A stretch of 64,000 nt of DNA from Capitella teleta (GCA_000328365.1 KB311953.1:305920-369919), one strand, 5' to 3'. Counted from the stretch's first letter, positions 1 to 11,822 are shown. Translations and numbers: made by a program. Notes: a model not told the origin generated them from the letters alone.

Positions 1-1090
1 TTGTCCCAAGATAGTTGAAGTAATCTTTGTGGATCGCGAATAGTCCTCCAGCCATCGTGGGGCTTTCCACCGGGTCCACAGGACTAGTTCTCTTGACCTG
101 CTCAGATTTTGGCAGATAGTGCCAGTTGAAACTCATACTCCAGTCGAAACCACCAACCATAAAGTTCTTCACCACTCTGCCGCCAATGTACTGCAAGGTC
201 ACGTCACTGATGGTGTCAATAATGGGCGTCACCACGTGCGAGCGATTCTGTCCGATTCTGTAGAGCAAGGGTTCCAACCAGCCAGGAGTACATTCACAGT
301 GCGAATCGAGGAAAGTCAACACCTGGCCTTCCGCGTCCGCTGCTCCGAGAAGTCTGGCTTTGATGAGGCCGACACGATTTGGACTACGGATGAGTTTAAG
401 TTTCGGTTGTCGAGCTATGAATCCTTCCAGTTTGTGCTTGAGGTGCTTGGCATCAGAAAAGTCATCAACCAGGATGATTTCTCGCAGGAGATGCGGCGGA
501 GATCGGTCCAGAATGCTGAAGACCGTTCTGAGTAGTGTGCTCCATGCTTCGTTCCTGAAGATGATGATCACCGAGGTGTCTGGCATGTTGATCGGATACG
601 GCACAGAGTTGCAGTCTTCATGACGGAAATCGGGAAGCGTGCGATGCAGAGATATTCGATCACTCAAATATTGGTTGAACGAATGAGTTGCGAAACCTCT
701 GTTATACTCTTTCTGTTGTTTCTGAGTCAGTTTCTTCCGGTCCAACATTATCCCGTTCCCCATTTCCCCCATTGCGTTGAAGTCTTTCTCCGGTAGCTCT
801 GTTTCACCCAGCTTCCGGTAAACGGACTCAAAGCCACGTGGTCGGCTGATATCTCCAGTGTGCTTCCGCTTGTGCTGCTTTGATTTCTTCTTCGCTTTCA
901 AAACATGATTCTCTTCGATTTTCGGTCTGAAGACTGCAGTTGGGGCGTCTCGCACTTGGCTGTCTTTCTCCAGTGGGCTGTCTCGTTGGACCCCGAGCAG
1001 CCTGCACTCCCGATGCAGAAATGCCAGGTAACACATAAGAGTGAACCACAGGAGAAAACCCAGAGTGATTCCTGGCGTGACCCTCCTCAT
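1..1090 (-). CDS. Polypeptide N-acetylgalactosaminyltransferase (GALNT family), 5' part, cut by the window edge
   Basis: An uninterrupted frame of 363 codons starts at the ATG at 1090-1088 and is still open at base 1. An in-frame TAA lies six codons upstream, so this start is preferred; Kozak context is GCACCATGA. The protein is a type II Golgi enzyme by layout: short cytosolic end, hydrophobic anchor at residues 7-26 (GITLGFLLWFTLMCYLAFLH), basic stem with KAKKKSKQHKRKH at about 65-77, then the GT-A catalytic domain. Family landmarks are visible: TSVIIIFRNEAWSTLLRTV (172-190), ILVDDFSD (206-213), the metal-binding DSH at 262-264 in FLDSHCECTPGWLEPLL, and the start of the Gal/GalNAc-T motif, PTMAGGLFAIHKDYF (344-358). 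The family starts mucin-type O-glycosylation by moving GalNAc from UDP-GalNAc to Ser/Thr. The rest of the catalytic domain and the usual ricin-type lectin domain would lie left of the window. No intron is seen in this part. Confidence 0.93.
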   Translation of the reverse strand, partial: MRRVTPGITLGFLLWFTLMCYLAFLHRECRLLGVQRDSPLEKDSQVRDAPTAVFRPKIEENHVLKAKKKSKQHKRKHTGDISRPRGFESVYRKLGETELPEKDFNAMGEMGNGIMLDRKKLTQKQQKEYNRGFATHSFNQYLSDRISLHRTLPDFRHEDCNSVPYPINMPDTSVIIIFRNEAWSTLLRTVFSILDRSPPHLLREIILVDDFSDAKHLKHKLEGFIARQPKLKLIRSPNRVGLIKARLLGAADAEGQVLTFLDSHCECTPGWLEPLLYRIGQNRSHVVTPIIDTISDVTLQYIGGRVVKNFMVGGFDWSMSFNWHYLPKSEQVKRTSPVDPVESPTMAGGLFAIHKDYFNYLGT

Positions 1091-2157
1091 GGTGCATTTG
1101 GGGATTTAGTTTCGCGTCCCCCTGATAATTCAATTGATCCATTATCCAGATGTTCATCAGTGCATTGTTTTGTTTACACAATCAATTATTTGGGATATAG
1201 CCCTGGGGGCAGAATGCACTGACATCGGGCATTGATTGCTTCGTGAAATGCATGTCCAATTATAAACGTATTCTAATGACAACCTTTAACGATATGCACG
1301 CACCCTTGTGTAAATCTGAGCTACTATGCATGCGACAACTTGTAAATGTATCGTGCTTTCCTTTTAGCTATACACAGCACGTTTATCCCAAAGTGGACTT
1401 TGTGTCACGAGGCAAAGAAGGGTATATTTATGTTATTTGCTTAGAAATTGTATATTCTCGTGGAACTAATTTTAGACTAAATAATGCCCTGAAATCCCCG
1501 ACGCACAGTCGAGGGTATCGGTGAAGGCACTCAATGAACGGCTGTGAAGACTGAAAAGGCACTTGCAATTCCACCGCTTAGGGATTAAAGCACTTTCATT
1601 GTTTTAAACTATTTTAAGATTAGTCCCGAAATAGCGAAGGATAGAAGATACGGACAAATAAGACAAATATGTACGCCTGTTTGACTTACTCTGACATACA
1701 AATTATAATTAATTATTCTGCTCCCGAGTAGAGTATGTGTCAGCTTCATATCTATATCCATGCCCCGAGTTTGTCCTAAAATACGTTGTTTCCCCCAGGC
1801 CCCAGTGTATAACGAGCGGGAAATGATTCACAAAACAAATCCCGAATCTAAAATGCATCGTAGTACAATCTGACATTCGTTATTTGTTCTACTGTTGCAC
1901 GATTCCATCAATTATAAATGAAATAACTTCCGGATTAGCGAGGAGCGAAAGTGCGTTATGATTACCACAAATTGGAAGGCAGTGAACTTTTTGTTGTTGC
2001 AAATATCAAAGATGTTCATGGATTTTTCTTCTCTATCAGCTGTTCAATGCGATTGCAAACTCGAGTAACCGGAAGTAACCAGTTCGATCCCTCTGTTTGA
2101 GTGCTCATTGTATCTGAACTTAGACAAAGAAGGTTTAAAGCTACTTTGACAGGAGCA
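1091..2157. other. Intergenic, no feature seen
   Basis: AT-rich DNA upstream of the GalNAc-transferase. Short open frames occur but none resembles a known domain or joins neighbours by plausible splice sites. The GALNT promoter presumably lies here; I see no clear TATA box. Confidence 0.5.
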
Positions 2158-2242
2158 GTATCTCAGGCATTGTGTAACACTCAGTTGGCCGCTCCGACCG
2201 GTGGTGTGGCGTCGTCTGCTCGTTAGACAATGGTATCTCAGG
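2158..2242. mobile_element. Micro-MITE (65 bp) with terminal inverted repeats and 10-bp target duplication
   Basis: The element at 2168-2232 starts CATTGTGTAAC and ends GTTAGACAATG, an 11-bp inverted repeat with one mismatch. It is flanked on both sides by GTATCTCAGG (2158-2167 and 2233-2242). A second family member with its own 9-bp duplication lies at 49733-49801 and shares the core GGCGTCGTCTGCTCGTTAG. Duplications of 9-10 bp fit Mutator-type transposition; the class is inferred from that alone. No coding capacity. Confidence 0.8.
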
Positions 2243-2840
2243 TAGAATGATACAAGGCATATGTGCATTGGGAATGCATTGAACGGGAGCAGAATCATTA
2301 GCAAGTAATTAAACCATGTTCACAATAATAATTATTTATTTTGACAAAAGAGTCAATTGTAATCGCATATGGGTTACCAGTATGGTCAAGCAAAACAAAA
2401 AACAAAAACAAAAAACCCAAACACCAACAAGAGAGACACAAAGCATGAACCATTCTAAAATAATAAGAGGAAAAAAGATAGAGAAGGTAAGGAAGTTAAC
2501 TGATAGGTGACCCATTCAATTTAGTTGTTTGGACAGTAATCGCATTTTCTTCTTTTTCTTGTTTGAATTATTAATGGAGCTATTTTGCAGAAATAACAGA
2601 TTTGGAATATTGCAGGCAATGGTATTATGACGTGATTATGACATTCGGGCAAAAGCACATGCACCGTTGCGTTTAATAAAGGAATAAAATTATCATTATT
2701 ATAATAAGCATGATTATGGCACTTCCTGGTAGAGGGAATTCTATCCGTCCTTAACAATAATCTGCAAATCATGTTACAAAATAATGAATGCACTTGGTAT
2801 CGGATTTTATGAGCGTGTGTAATAATTGCAATTGCTTCCC
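2243..2840. other. Intergenic, AT-rich, no feature seen
   Basis: Includes A-rich stretches near 2390-2480. It lies downstream of the minus-strand KLHL gene, so its 3' UTR would be in the upper part. I see no other gene. Confidence 0.4.
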
Positions 2841-4598
2841 TCAAAGCGTGCACGATGCATGCAACACCATTTGGCTTATATTCCCACCAGGCACCAAGTC
2901 ATCCCTTTTACACCAACGGTCCTCAACAGGGTCGTACTCTTCAACATGCTTCTCATTTCCAAGTAGTATCTTCCCTTTCCACACAGTGGCTGTCGTCCTG
3001 TTATTATAGACCTCAGTTGGTTTTGAAAGAACTTTCCACTCGTCGTTCGCAGGATCATAACTGAAGCACACTCGCTCCGTTCCCCCAACGACATAAATCA
3101 TGTCATTGAGAGCCACCGCAGCACCACCCGTGCAAGACCCAGGCATCTCACTGCGCACTCGCCACTCATTCGATCCAGGGTCAAACTCCTGGCACACTAA
3201 AGATACAGTAAAAAAAACCCCATATCCCGACAACTGAGATTCACCAAACACATATATTTTACTCGCATGTTGAACGACGTAGGGTTGTCTGAGAGCGTGC
3301 AACATTTCCTTCTCAGTTTTCCACTCGGGATTCGTTCCCTTTACATCGAATGATTTCACTGATTTGAATTCAGGATTGCCCCCAAAAGCAAAAATCTTCC
3401 CATCGACGCAAGCAAGAGTTTTGCCATGACCGCAGTCCTTCCAAGGAAGAGAGCTCAATTTCCTTGCGCTCGTCTCAAGAGAATAACAACGCTCGCTTTT
3501 ATCAACCCAATACCATCCAGATGGGGAGGTTATAATTGATAATGTTAATGTTGTCGCCTCAATACTTGGCAAGATTAATTTCCACTTGACCTCACTTCCC
3601 TCAACACAAGACGCAGTGAAATTGAGATTTTGGGTGGATTTCCTGATACGGTCAATCGAAAAAGAGGAAGATCGAAAGAAAGGCGAGGAATGCATCTGCC
3701 GTTGTGAATTGGAGGACGGCAGTTGAAGTGGAATTGCGACCAGAGAGCTTCGTGGGCAAGTTGGATGCATTCAGACTTCAACATCAAAGAACCACAGCAG
3801 ATCTTATCAGCCAATGCTGTCTGCGTGCAGAAGGGAAATCGAATAAGAGGAGCAATTCTGGGGAAGACCTCCTTTCTGGCATCTGGATCTGCATTCACCC
3901 AATGAACGACCGCCTCAAAGACAACGTCTTCGTTCTCTGCATTCAACCGATCACAAGACACAACCTCCACAAGTTCATCTTCCGTCAATTTGTCAAAATC
4001 GGAAATCTCCCTGAACTCTCGAAACTTAAACAGAATGAAATCGAATGCAGTCTTGATGAGCAATTTCAGATTGAACACTTGTCCATATCTGTAATAATCA
4101 ATGCAATTTGAGAGATCAACAGTGTCTACCAGGTATTCTTCGCAATGGGCTTTCAGGTGCTTACAGCAAAGAAATTCGCTCCCAGCAACAAGAGCTTTGA
4201 TATTTCCCTCAGTGAGCTCAATGTCCCCAGTGTAAAAGAATTCAACCAGAATCTTGATGATATCTGAGTCTGCGAAATCCAGCTTGATGTTCTGCTCAGC
4301 GCCCTCCTTCAGTCCCGATTGAAACATAGTGTCGAAGAAGGGACTGGCGGCCATCAGGACGATCTTGTGGCACGGGATGACTGACTGATCAGGAAGTATG
4401 AGAGTCACATCAGTCATGACTTCATTCTCTTGAAACTTGTGGAGAGAAGCCATGAAGGCTTTCAGGTGAGAATCCAGATTCAACCTGGAAATGAATGAAT
4501 CCACTGAATATTGTATATGCATACGATAATGCAAAATAGTAGATGTATATAGAATCATGAAATGCCTTTCATTGATAATTCATCACTCACCCTCTCAT
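2841..4598 (-). CDS. KLHL-type BTB-BACK-kelch protein, copy 1, reading frame broken once
   Basis: The BTB domain starts near MASLHKFQENEVMTDVTLIL and includes PCHKIVLMAASPFFDTMF. It is followed by a BACK domain (CIDYYRYGQVFNLKLLIKTA through AVVHWVNADPDARKEVFPRI) and kelch repeats (KIFAFGGNPEFKS, MIYVVGGTERVCFSYDPAND, HVEEYDPVEDRW). This is the substrate-adaptor layout of Cullin-3 ubiquitin ligases. Coding starts in a tiny exon, ATGAGAGG at 4598-4591, with donor GGGTGAGT; it joins an exon starting at 4484 after TTTCCAG, giving MRGLNLDSHLKAF. The paralog at 60645-62509 has the same 8-nt first coding exon. BTB/BACK and kelch lie in different frames: the switch falls in a T-rich linker around 3655-3700, so the gene is either broken or carries an assembly indel. 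Relative to the paralog it also has a short insertion (GYGVFFTVSL) in the kelch part. Confidence 0.85.
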
Positions 4599-7358
4599 GT
4601 TTGTCTCTCTTTCGTACAGTGAAGTAATATGTTAAGCGAATTGTAATGGTTGCACAACACCTGAACGTATGTACGGTAAAGGTATTCGAGAATCTGAAAT
4701 CGGAAAAATCATCGATCAATAATTTCTTATATATTCATTAAATATGTTCCTCTCATTTATATATTTTTATGTAATGTTTAAAATTTGGTTTTATTTTTTA
4801 TTTTTATGTAATGCATTTAATTATTTAAACCGTGGCCATTGTTTTATTATGGCTTTGATTTACAGCTTAATTATGCTGACACCATTTGCCTCATTAAAAC
4901 TCGCATCATCTTTAAACACGACGTGTATGGTATGCATGGTGTTAAACAACAGAGTTCGATGACATGAAAGACAAAGCTGAATGCATGAGCACCATATGAG
5001 GTCATGACCCCATACACGTTCAAGGTGCACACACATCTGAGTACTGGTATACATCATGTACAACTGAAAACGTTGTTATTAACTGAAAACTGTTAACTTA
5101 TTAACATTAATTTATTGTGACCTTAGGAGCCTCAGCTTTTTTTCTTGAATCACTTTTGAACTCTGGTAGCGTCTCTCGATAATCCGGTTTGAGTACAGGA
5201 CTACAGGTGCTGTTTGGTGTCACACCTGGGGTTTTGAAAACTTCCAAGAATGGTCTTATATAGCTGGTGAGCAGAACATCAGGTAAAGAAGGTATTTTAT
5301 ATAAACCGTTCGAGAATACGTAGGTTTCACATAGATCCAGGAAATCCCATGCAGCGATCATTGAATGATTCATGCAGTGAGGGTATTATATTTATAGTTC
5401 TCCGAGCTGTCATCAGGTCATATTTAGGGTTTGCTAGCACAGATAAATCGGGCGAGGTCCATGGGACCCGTGGGTCTCGCTGTAGTATGTCAGCTAAGGG
5501 TTTGCATTATAATGACATGAATATCATATTATAGCTAGTAATAGGCCTATATCATTTCGGGACTTTTAGATGGGACATGCTTAGCTCCAGATGTACCCAT
5601 CATTGAGGGGATAATTATCAATATAGAGGCTGGAACCGAGACTAGGACATGCTTAGGTCTATCGATCCTTTCATGATCATTGTTTGCACTCATTGGATCA
5701 GAAGAAACACTCACCTCTTTGTTATATCAGCAAATACGTGTCTGTTTATTGGTTTCGATCAGCTGAGAATCAGTGCTTTCACTTTCAATCAACAAGGAAG
5801 TCCCACTTTCGGCCTTAACGTTATGATAGCTGCGATCGATATGAGTGCGCGATGAGATGCTGGCTGCAGCCATCAATAATATTATGCTGAGCGACGAGCG
5901 CTACAAACAAACCATTTAACCATGGAATGAATATTCGTTCAATTCTGAATTTCTGAGTCACTGTCCCCAAGTTAAACGAAGCTGATGAATAGTCACACAG
6001 GGATTGGGGAGACATAATTTCCTCTCGTAACTCATGCGGGAATCGAGATTCAATCTGAACATAAAAGACTCCAATGAATGTCAGATTTAAATCTTGTCAG
6101 GACAGATCACTTTCTATGCGCCGCTATCGACGTTTCACAGCCAAGCATAATGAACTCGATTTCTGGGGGAAATTCTAGGTGAGCATTCAAACCACTCGTC
6201 ACCCCTCATATGGCGTTGCCTTTGCGCGGAAAATTCGAAAGGACGCATGACCCAAAACATGGAGGAAGATCATGTATAAACGACCCCCACACTTGAAACA
6301 GGAGCTGCAACTGCTGACCACACGACCAGACCAGAAGGCAGGGCTCGTCGATATGTCAAATTATTTCGATCGACTTTCATCGCCATTTATATAATGTTCG
6401 CGAATGTCACTTGAGGTTTAATTAATTAATGACTAGTACATGTACCTGTAACTCGTGAATTACGGTTAATTTGTTCTAATGCAATGGACAACTGAGTATT
6501 TTGTTGTTGTTCAGAGGTTATTTAGACGTTTGTTATGTGAAGGTGAAATATATCGCTTTAAAAATTTCAAATATTTTTCTATCTTGAGCCTCGATCAACT
6601 CAATCAATTAACCAGAAACTAATGAAATAATTATAGCAATCAACGTACAATATATGAAATGTTAGTTTTAATGTTCAATACAGGATTTCACAGTCCATAT
6701 GGGCCTAATATTCAACGCACAAATGAGACAAGTGTTTCGTTAAAATGCGAAGATTTTTTTTTTTTACACAGTAAAAATTATTAGAATTTAATTATATAAC
6801 TAACAGCGATATACTGTATAATAATAACACATAAATAATGCACCAGTAACAATACTGAAATCATTGCGACAAGATTTCACTGCTCAAATACAAAGATCTA
6901 TTCAAAGATATCCAACGCATGATTATTTTTCTTTGAATCATTGTAGGCAGCTCGTGTAATTAGACTCATTTTCAAATATAAATACAAACAGCATGTACTT
7001 TCAAAATACAGTTTTTGAATTCCCAACAATGAATTTCAAGTCTCACTTGCATAGTAAATATAATGGTTAATTCCCAAAATAATAACGAATTACGAAAAAG
7101 TTAACCAACTTTATATCAAAATCTACCTAAGTATTTACATTAACGTTAAATGCTATTGATATTAATTTCTCATGTCGAGAATTCGAAATGGTTCGCGTCG
7201 AACGCAAGTCAAGTTTGTGTCGTCCAGAATGCTCAAAGAAATTATATTGATGAAAAGTATTGAAAACTATAAGGCCTGATTAAATAACCAATTTCGCGCA
7301 TATTTGAGTAAGCCTATATTTCCCATTTAGGCCTAATCAAAATATTTCAGTCTTTGAT
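4599..7358. other. Intergenic, no supported gene
   Basis: About 2.8 kb of AT-rich DNA. The longest uncommitted frame (5107-5373, minus, 88 codons) matches no family I recognise and has no splice partner. A 9-T run lies near 6760. Confidence 0.4.
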
Positions 7359-10026
7359 TTAATCATAATCATGCACGTAATCAAAAATATTTTCATAGTC
7401 ATCATCATCACACTCTTTTTCAACCCGACCGCCATCGTATCTCGCTTGGTCGCCATTATAAACAACATAACCATTGACAATCGTCGTAAGTTCTGGAGTG
7501 ATTCTTAAACCTTCGTAATTATTATCATCTTTCACAACATCAAAGCTTTGGTTATCCTTTCCAATTTTAGCAGCATTCCTACTTTGCTGCTCGTATTTAT
7601 TTCCGCCTACACCAGGGTTCGGGAGTGGTCGCCTCGTGGCGGAACTTTTGCCCAAATTCTCGTAATCCGTGCGTTTCGTTTCTGGCAGATCTAGCGTGGA
7701 GTAGGTCTCTTGCTCTCTGGATCTATTTGCCTCCTCCTTTAACGTTTGACGTCTTCTCCTAAATTCACAACAATAATATATGTGTTTATTAAATAATTAT
7801 GTAAATAAAACGACGAGCAGGTGAACTGACCTCTTGAATACGAAACAGACAGCAATGGCTGCGCCGCTTAGGACCAGTAGGAATGCTGCAACTGCTATGC
7901 CAATAATGGATTCTCGAAGGAAACAAAATCCGAATTCAAATTCAAATTCGAAATCTCAATTTTACCTGAGTCAAGGGTTTGCTCTTTCTCCCCTCGGCGT
8001 GGCATAGACGTGGCTTGGGTCGTCCTCATTCGCCCGCCCGGCGTGCTCCTGGGTGGCTCCTTAGGCTCGGTTGGTGCACGGGTCGAAGTAGGAATGGCGT
8101 CGGTGGAGCTTGGCAAAGGTGTCGTCGGTTCATGCATTATCCGGCTGCACTTGATCTCTAGGCCAGTGACCGAGGAGTCTAAAATTTTGATATGAAGTTG
8201 TGAATTTGTGACTATGTAATTATTGCATTTCAGCTGCCATTGTCATAATCGTATCGTTAGCAGAATTATGGAATACGTGCAATTATATTTATAGACATGT
8301 GTAACTTACGAGCCAACCAAAAGTCAGGAGGAGTTTTGGTCGAACAAGGAGAGAGCGAAAACTCCGCTGATATTTCCTCATCGAAACATGACGTCATCGT
8401 TCCCATTGCAGCCAAACTAATGTTTTTATTGTTGACTCTCACTTCCAGACATTCTGTCCTGGTCGAGTACATCGTTTGCAGGCTGACGGTCACTCCACGG
8501 GAGACAGTCAAGACACAAGTACACGAGTCCTTGGGGCGGAAATTCGGAGGGAGTCGAAGGAGCTCAGAAGAGGAGAGGAGAAAAGGGCTAGACGTAGCCG
8601 AGCATAATCTGGTATCGACTGAAAAAGAGACCTTTAATCCATAAAAGGGCTATAACAGTATGGCCATAACTGGTGTAAATATAGCTTCAAGACGCACCTT
8701 TGGCACATGTATACTGGACCCTGACCAAGACAGCACCACTTTGATCAGAATCGTAATCTTCACACAACTCTTGAACTTTGCGGAACCCAAACACTTTCAT
8801 GATATCCATCGGAGAGCAGGATTCGAATTGACACCATTCGAAGGAATCCCTGTGGAAACATTCGGTCCAATTCGGCAGTTTTGTTTTCCATGCATCTGTG
8901 GCTCCTTTTGGGCATTTGTTCTTCTTGTTTGGTTTGGAGACGAAAGCTTTTATGGCGTGTATCAAGATGTCTTGATCCTTGCAACGAATTGGGTCTTCAT
9001 CCAGAAGGTCAGTGACTGCATCGCCGCAGAAAGAGCGAGATGGCCTATCTGTGAGAACGAAAGCAATAGTTAAAATTAAGTGTACATGCTGAACGAACCA
9101 AAGCTTGGCGCTGATCACTCAAGGTTCGAAGCCTTGGGTAAGGCACCTAATTCCTGCTTACTTCCTCGGACCACATACGCTTTAGATACTTCAGGAATCA
9201 GAGGTTATGTTTAGCACCCTCTGGATAATTGACATTTACGAAAATTATTGCTTGCTATTATTGTATTATCCACAAGAAAAGTTATCCTACTTGTGAATTC
9301 TACATTCCCTTTGATTGCTTTCTATTTTTGGTCTCATCAAGCAGCAGCCTTGCCAAACAACCCTCGTTACCTAAATTATTGGATCAATAACCTGTGAATT
9401 ATAGACATCACGCGACTGGATTTCCACATATCATCCTTACTTCATGAGTGCATCTAACAGTAACTAGCAAACAGATATCGGTATTGGCTCATATCTTGAA
9501 TGGTATTAATGATGACTGACCATGAGTATTGACTATTTAGTACATGTATTTAGTATTTAGTATTCAGTATTTAATATTTATAGAAGTAAGTATTTAGTAT
9601 TTAGAATGTACAGTAGTCGCTTCTTGGATTTATGGATGTGTCAAAAGTAAATGCATACTTGATCAGTTGTAATGGCCTAATGGGACCACATAAATATTAA
9701 ACGAGAAAAAAACATGATTATTTGGTTCGATATGGGTACTTGCAATGTATATCCTCTTATAGACCTATACACTGTGAAGGCACTTTTTAATGAGTCCACT
9801 GTCATGAAGTTTAATCAAGAACAGAAGGACCATAAAAGATCTGCAGCAATGCAGTTAATCACCATAGCAATACCTGTATCGTATGCATGGTTTTGTTCCC
9901 TTACAACTTAAGCATCCTCTTTATATTCTCACCTGTTTGTATTCCGCAATCTTGTTGCTTCGTGGATGCTATGCCACCAATGGTTAACAACACAAGAAAC
10001 CAACAAATTCCTGGAATTATCCTCAT
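7359..10026 (-). CDS. Gene A: transmembrane SUEL-type lectin receptor with an ITAM-like cytoplasmic tail
   Basis: Six exons join in frame to 482 residues: 10026-9933, 9048-8698, 8618-8310, 8178-7966, 7912-7831, 7758-7359. Splice phases are 1,1,1,1,2. Order: signal peptide (MRIIPGICWFLVLLTIGGIA); a divergent SUEL/galactose-binding-lectin-like domain (about 35-147; FCGDAV, CKDQDILIHAIKAF, final VRVQYTC); a second Cys-containing domain, weakly CUB-like (about 149-251); a Thr/Pro-rich stalk (252-322); one membrane span (SIIGIAVAAFLLVLSGAAIA); a KRRRRQ stop-transfer; and a 133-residue tail. The tail holds Y369-S-T-L372, nine residues, then Y382-E-N-L385, which fits YxxL-x(6-12)-YxxL/I. YEGL and YENI follow. 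Both YENL and YENI also fit the pYxN pattern read by Grb2-type SH2 domains. Stop is at 7359. The domain calls are by eye; the exon chain is well supported by phase and donor/acceptor signals. Ligand unknown. Confidence 0.8.
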
Positions 10027-11477
10027 ATTTTTGGAGCGTTGTTGTGTTCAATGATCGAAAGGCGACACATCCTTCATGCCACGCCCTCCGTTCTTCTGTC
10101 CTCTTGACTCCAGCTACCTGTATACCTGCTCTATGCCATGAGCTGCGGCGCCTGTCTTGCACTCTGCCGCTTCTATTGATCAGTTTTACCTTAATTGTGT
10201 GCAATGGTGCCATGCCACTTAATTGCCATTCACGTATTTCATGAGCTGAAACCAGACCTCGGGATATTATCAGAATGTTACATCAGGCACTATGCGATCA
10301 ACAATGATTAAAGACAAGGTGATTTAGTATTCCGCAGTGCAGATTTCTGTCAAGTTCTTTCATGCAACATAATAATTTCGGGCTGGGACCAGAGTCTGGG
10401 CTCTATCAAACTATATCACTGCATGTGACGAAACTGGTCTTATGCGATTTCCGACATGCATGATTTATTATAGGAACTTGTCTATCTGCAATTTTCAATT
10501 TACAGTTGTCTCTGAATGGAAACGTAGAAGAGCCTCAGTGATAATAGGAAACACAAGGGAGATTCGAGAACACACTTCTGTGTCTTCGGGATTTTGATAT
10601 TCACGTTGCCTAACTCTTTCCAACCCTCAATTTTCCTCAAATCAGCCATTGCATGTACAATTAAGTAAATTTTTTGAATTTTAGGTTCATTGCGCACATG
10701 CAATATACCACTGATCAGTGGACGCAAAATTTACAAGGTACATACAAACCAGAAAGACATAAAGAAAGAAAAAATAAATAAATAAATAAATACAGAAACA
10801 GAAATGAAGAAGCAACATTTCTTCAACTTAAAGATGATCTCTGATTATCGTGAACTACATGTTGTAATGTATGATACAGGATGCACCCCAAAAGTCAAAT
10901 ACGCCTATTGACTAACGTAAGTTTGGACAGGAGGCTTGCTATCGGCTAATTTCTCCATTCATCGAATTTGAGAGGTTTAAAATTTCGCTTTCTTCTCGCG
11001 TTCGATTCTCCTATTTTTAACAATGGGAGCCGTTGAGTGAGCAGATCTTTCAGCAATTCTCACAAAAGAAATCTCGCACCCATCTCGTTTCAATCTATTC
11101 TGCCTGAGTAAGAAATTCGTATTTAATTTGTCTTTAATATAATTCCTAGCTGACTGAATATCCCCCGAATCGTTTCATACCACTCACAAAAGCCCATAGA
11201 ATCTACCTTAAAATGTTTCGAAATGAACACAGATTCTTTTTACACAAGGAAGAGCATATACGGAGTGGGACGAAAGTATAGTCTATCTACTCCATGTTAA
11301 AGATCTCAATGCTTTCCAATGGTGCTACGCATTTCTGGAAAAGTGTTACAAAACAGATCGCAGTGTAAAAATCACACTAATATAAGAGAAATCAATACTT
11401 GGTATGGTTAGTCTAACATGTCATGCTGCTATTGCTATCATTTTTTTATTTTATTTTTATTTTATTTTTTTTTTTTG
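10027..11477. other. Intergenic between lectin genes A and B, no gene seen
   Basis: AT-rich, with a small (AAAT)n run near 10770-10795. This would hold the promoter of gene A on the minus strand; no convincing TATA element noted. Confidence 0.4.
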
Positions 11478-11822
11478 GGGGGGGGGGGGCACCAAATAGC
11501 ACAATGGGTTAAACCGCTGTCTGCAATCCTATGCCGACCGTGGGGGTCGAGGTCCCGGGTTCGAGACCCGATCAGGCCACGGGCGTTATGATTGTGAATT
11601 ACAATTGTAATTCTTCGGTGACTCAGCAGTGCTGCCCAACTGCGTAACAAGGCCGGGCGCTGTGTACTACTGTCTGTGGTGGTAAGCAGGATAAAGAACC
11701 CTTGGGATTTATCGATAAGAGTAGGGGGAAACCCCGGACCCGGGCCATCTGTTCTGGCGCCCGTATCACCCGAATGGGTTGGGTGGAGCCGTAAAACCCC
11801 ATCACTCACTCACTCACTCACT
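11478..11822 (+). mobile_element. tRNA-derived SINE, full-length-looking copy
   Basis: After a T-run and G-run comes a tRNA-like head with an A-box-like TAGCACAATGGG and the B box GGTTCGAGACC. A body follows (GGGATTTATCGATAAGAGTA, then GGGTTGGGTGGAGCCGTAAA) and a (CACT)n tail. The same sequence recurs at 22730-22973, and its tail alone at 15017-15054. CTATCATTTTT occurs on both sides (near 11434 and 11820) and may be the target duplication, although about 45 bp of T/G-rich DNA separates the left copy from the SINE head. Direction is by box A to tail. Confidence 0.85.

Noticed and set aside
119-623. Plus-strand frames of 138 and 87 codons
   Set aside because: They lie antisense to the GalNAc-transferase exon and have no independent features.
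5107-5373. 88-codon minus-strand frame
   Set aside because: No known domain, no signal peptide or membrane span, no splice partner; length is within chance for 64 kb of sequence.
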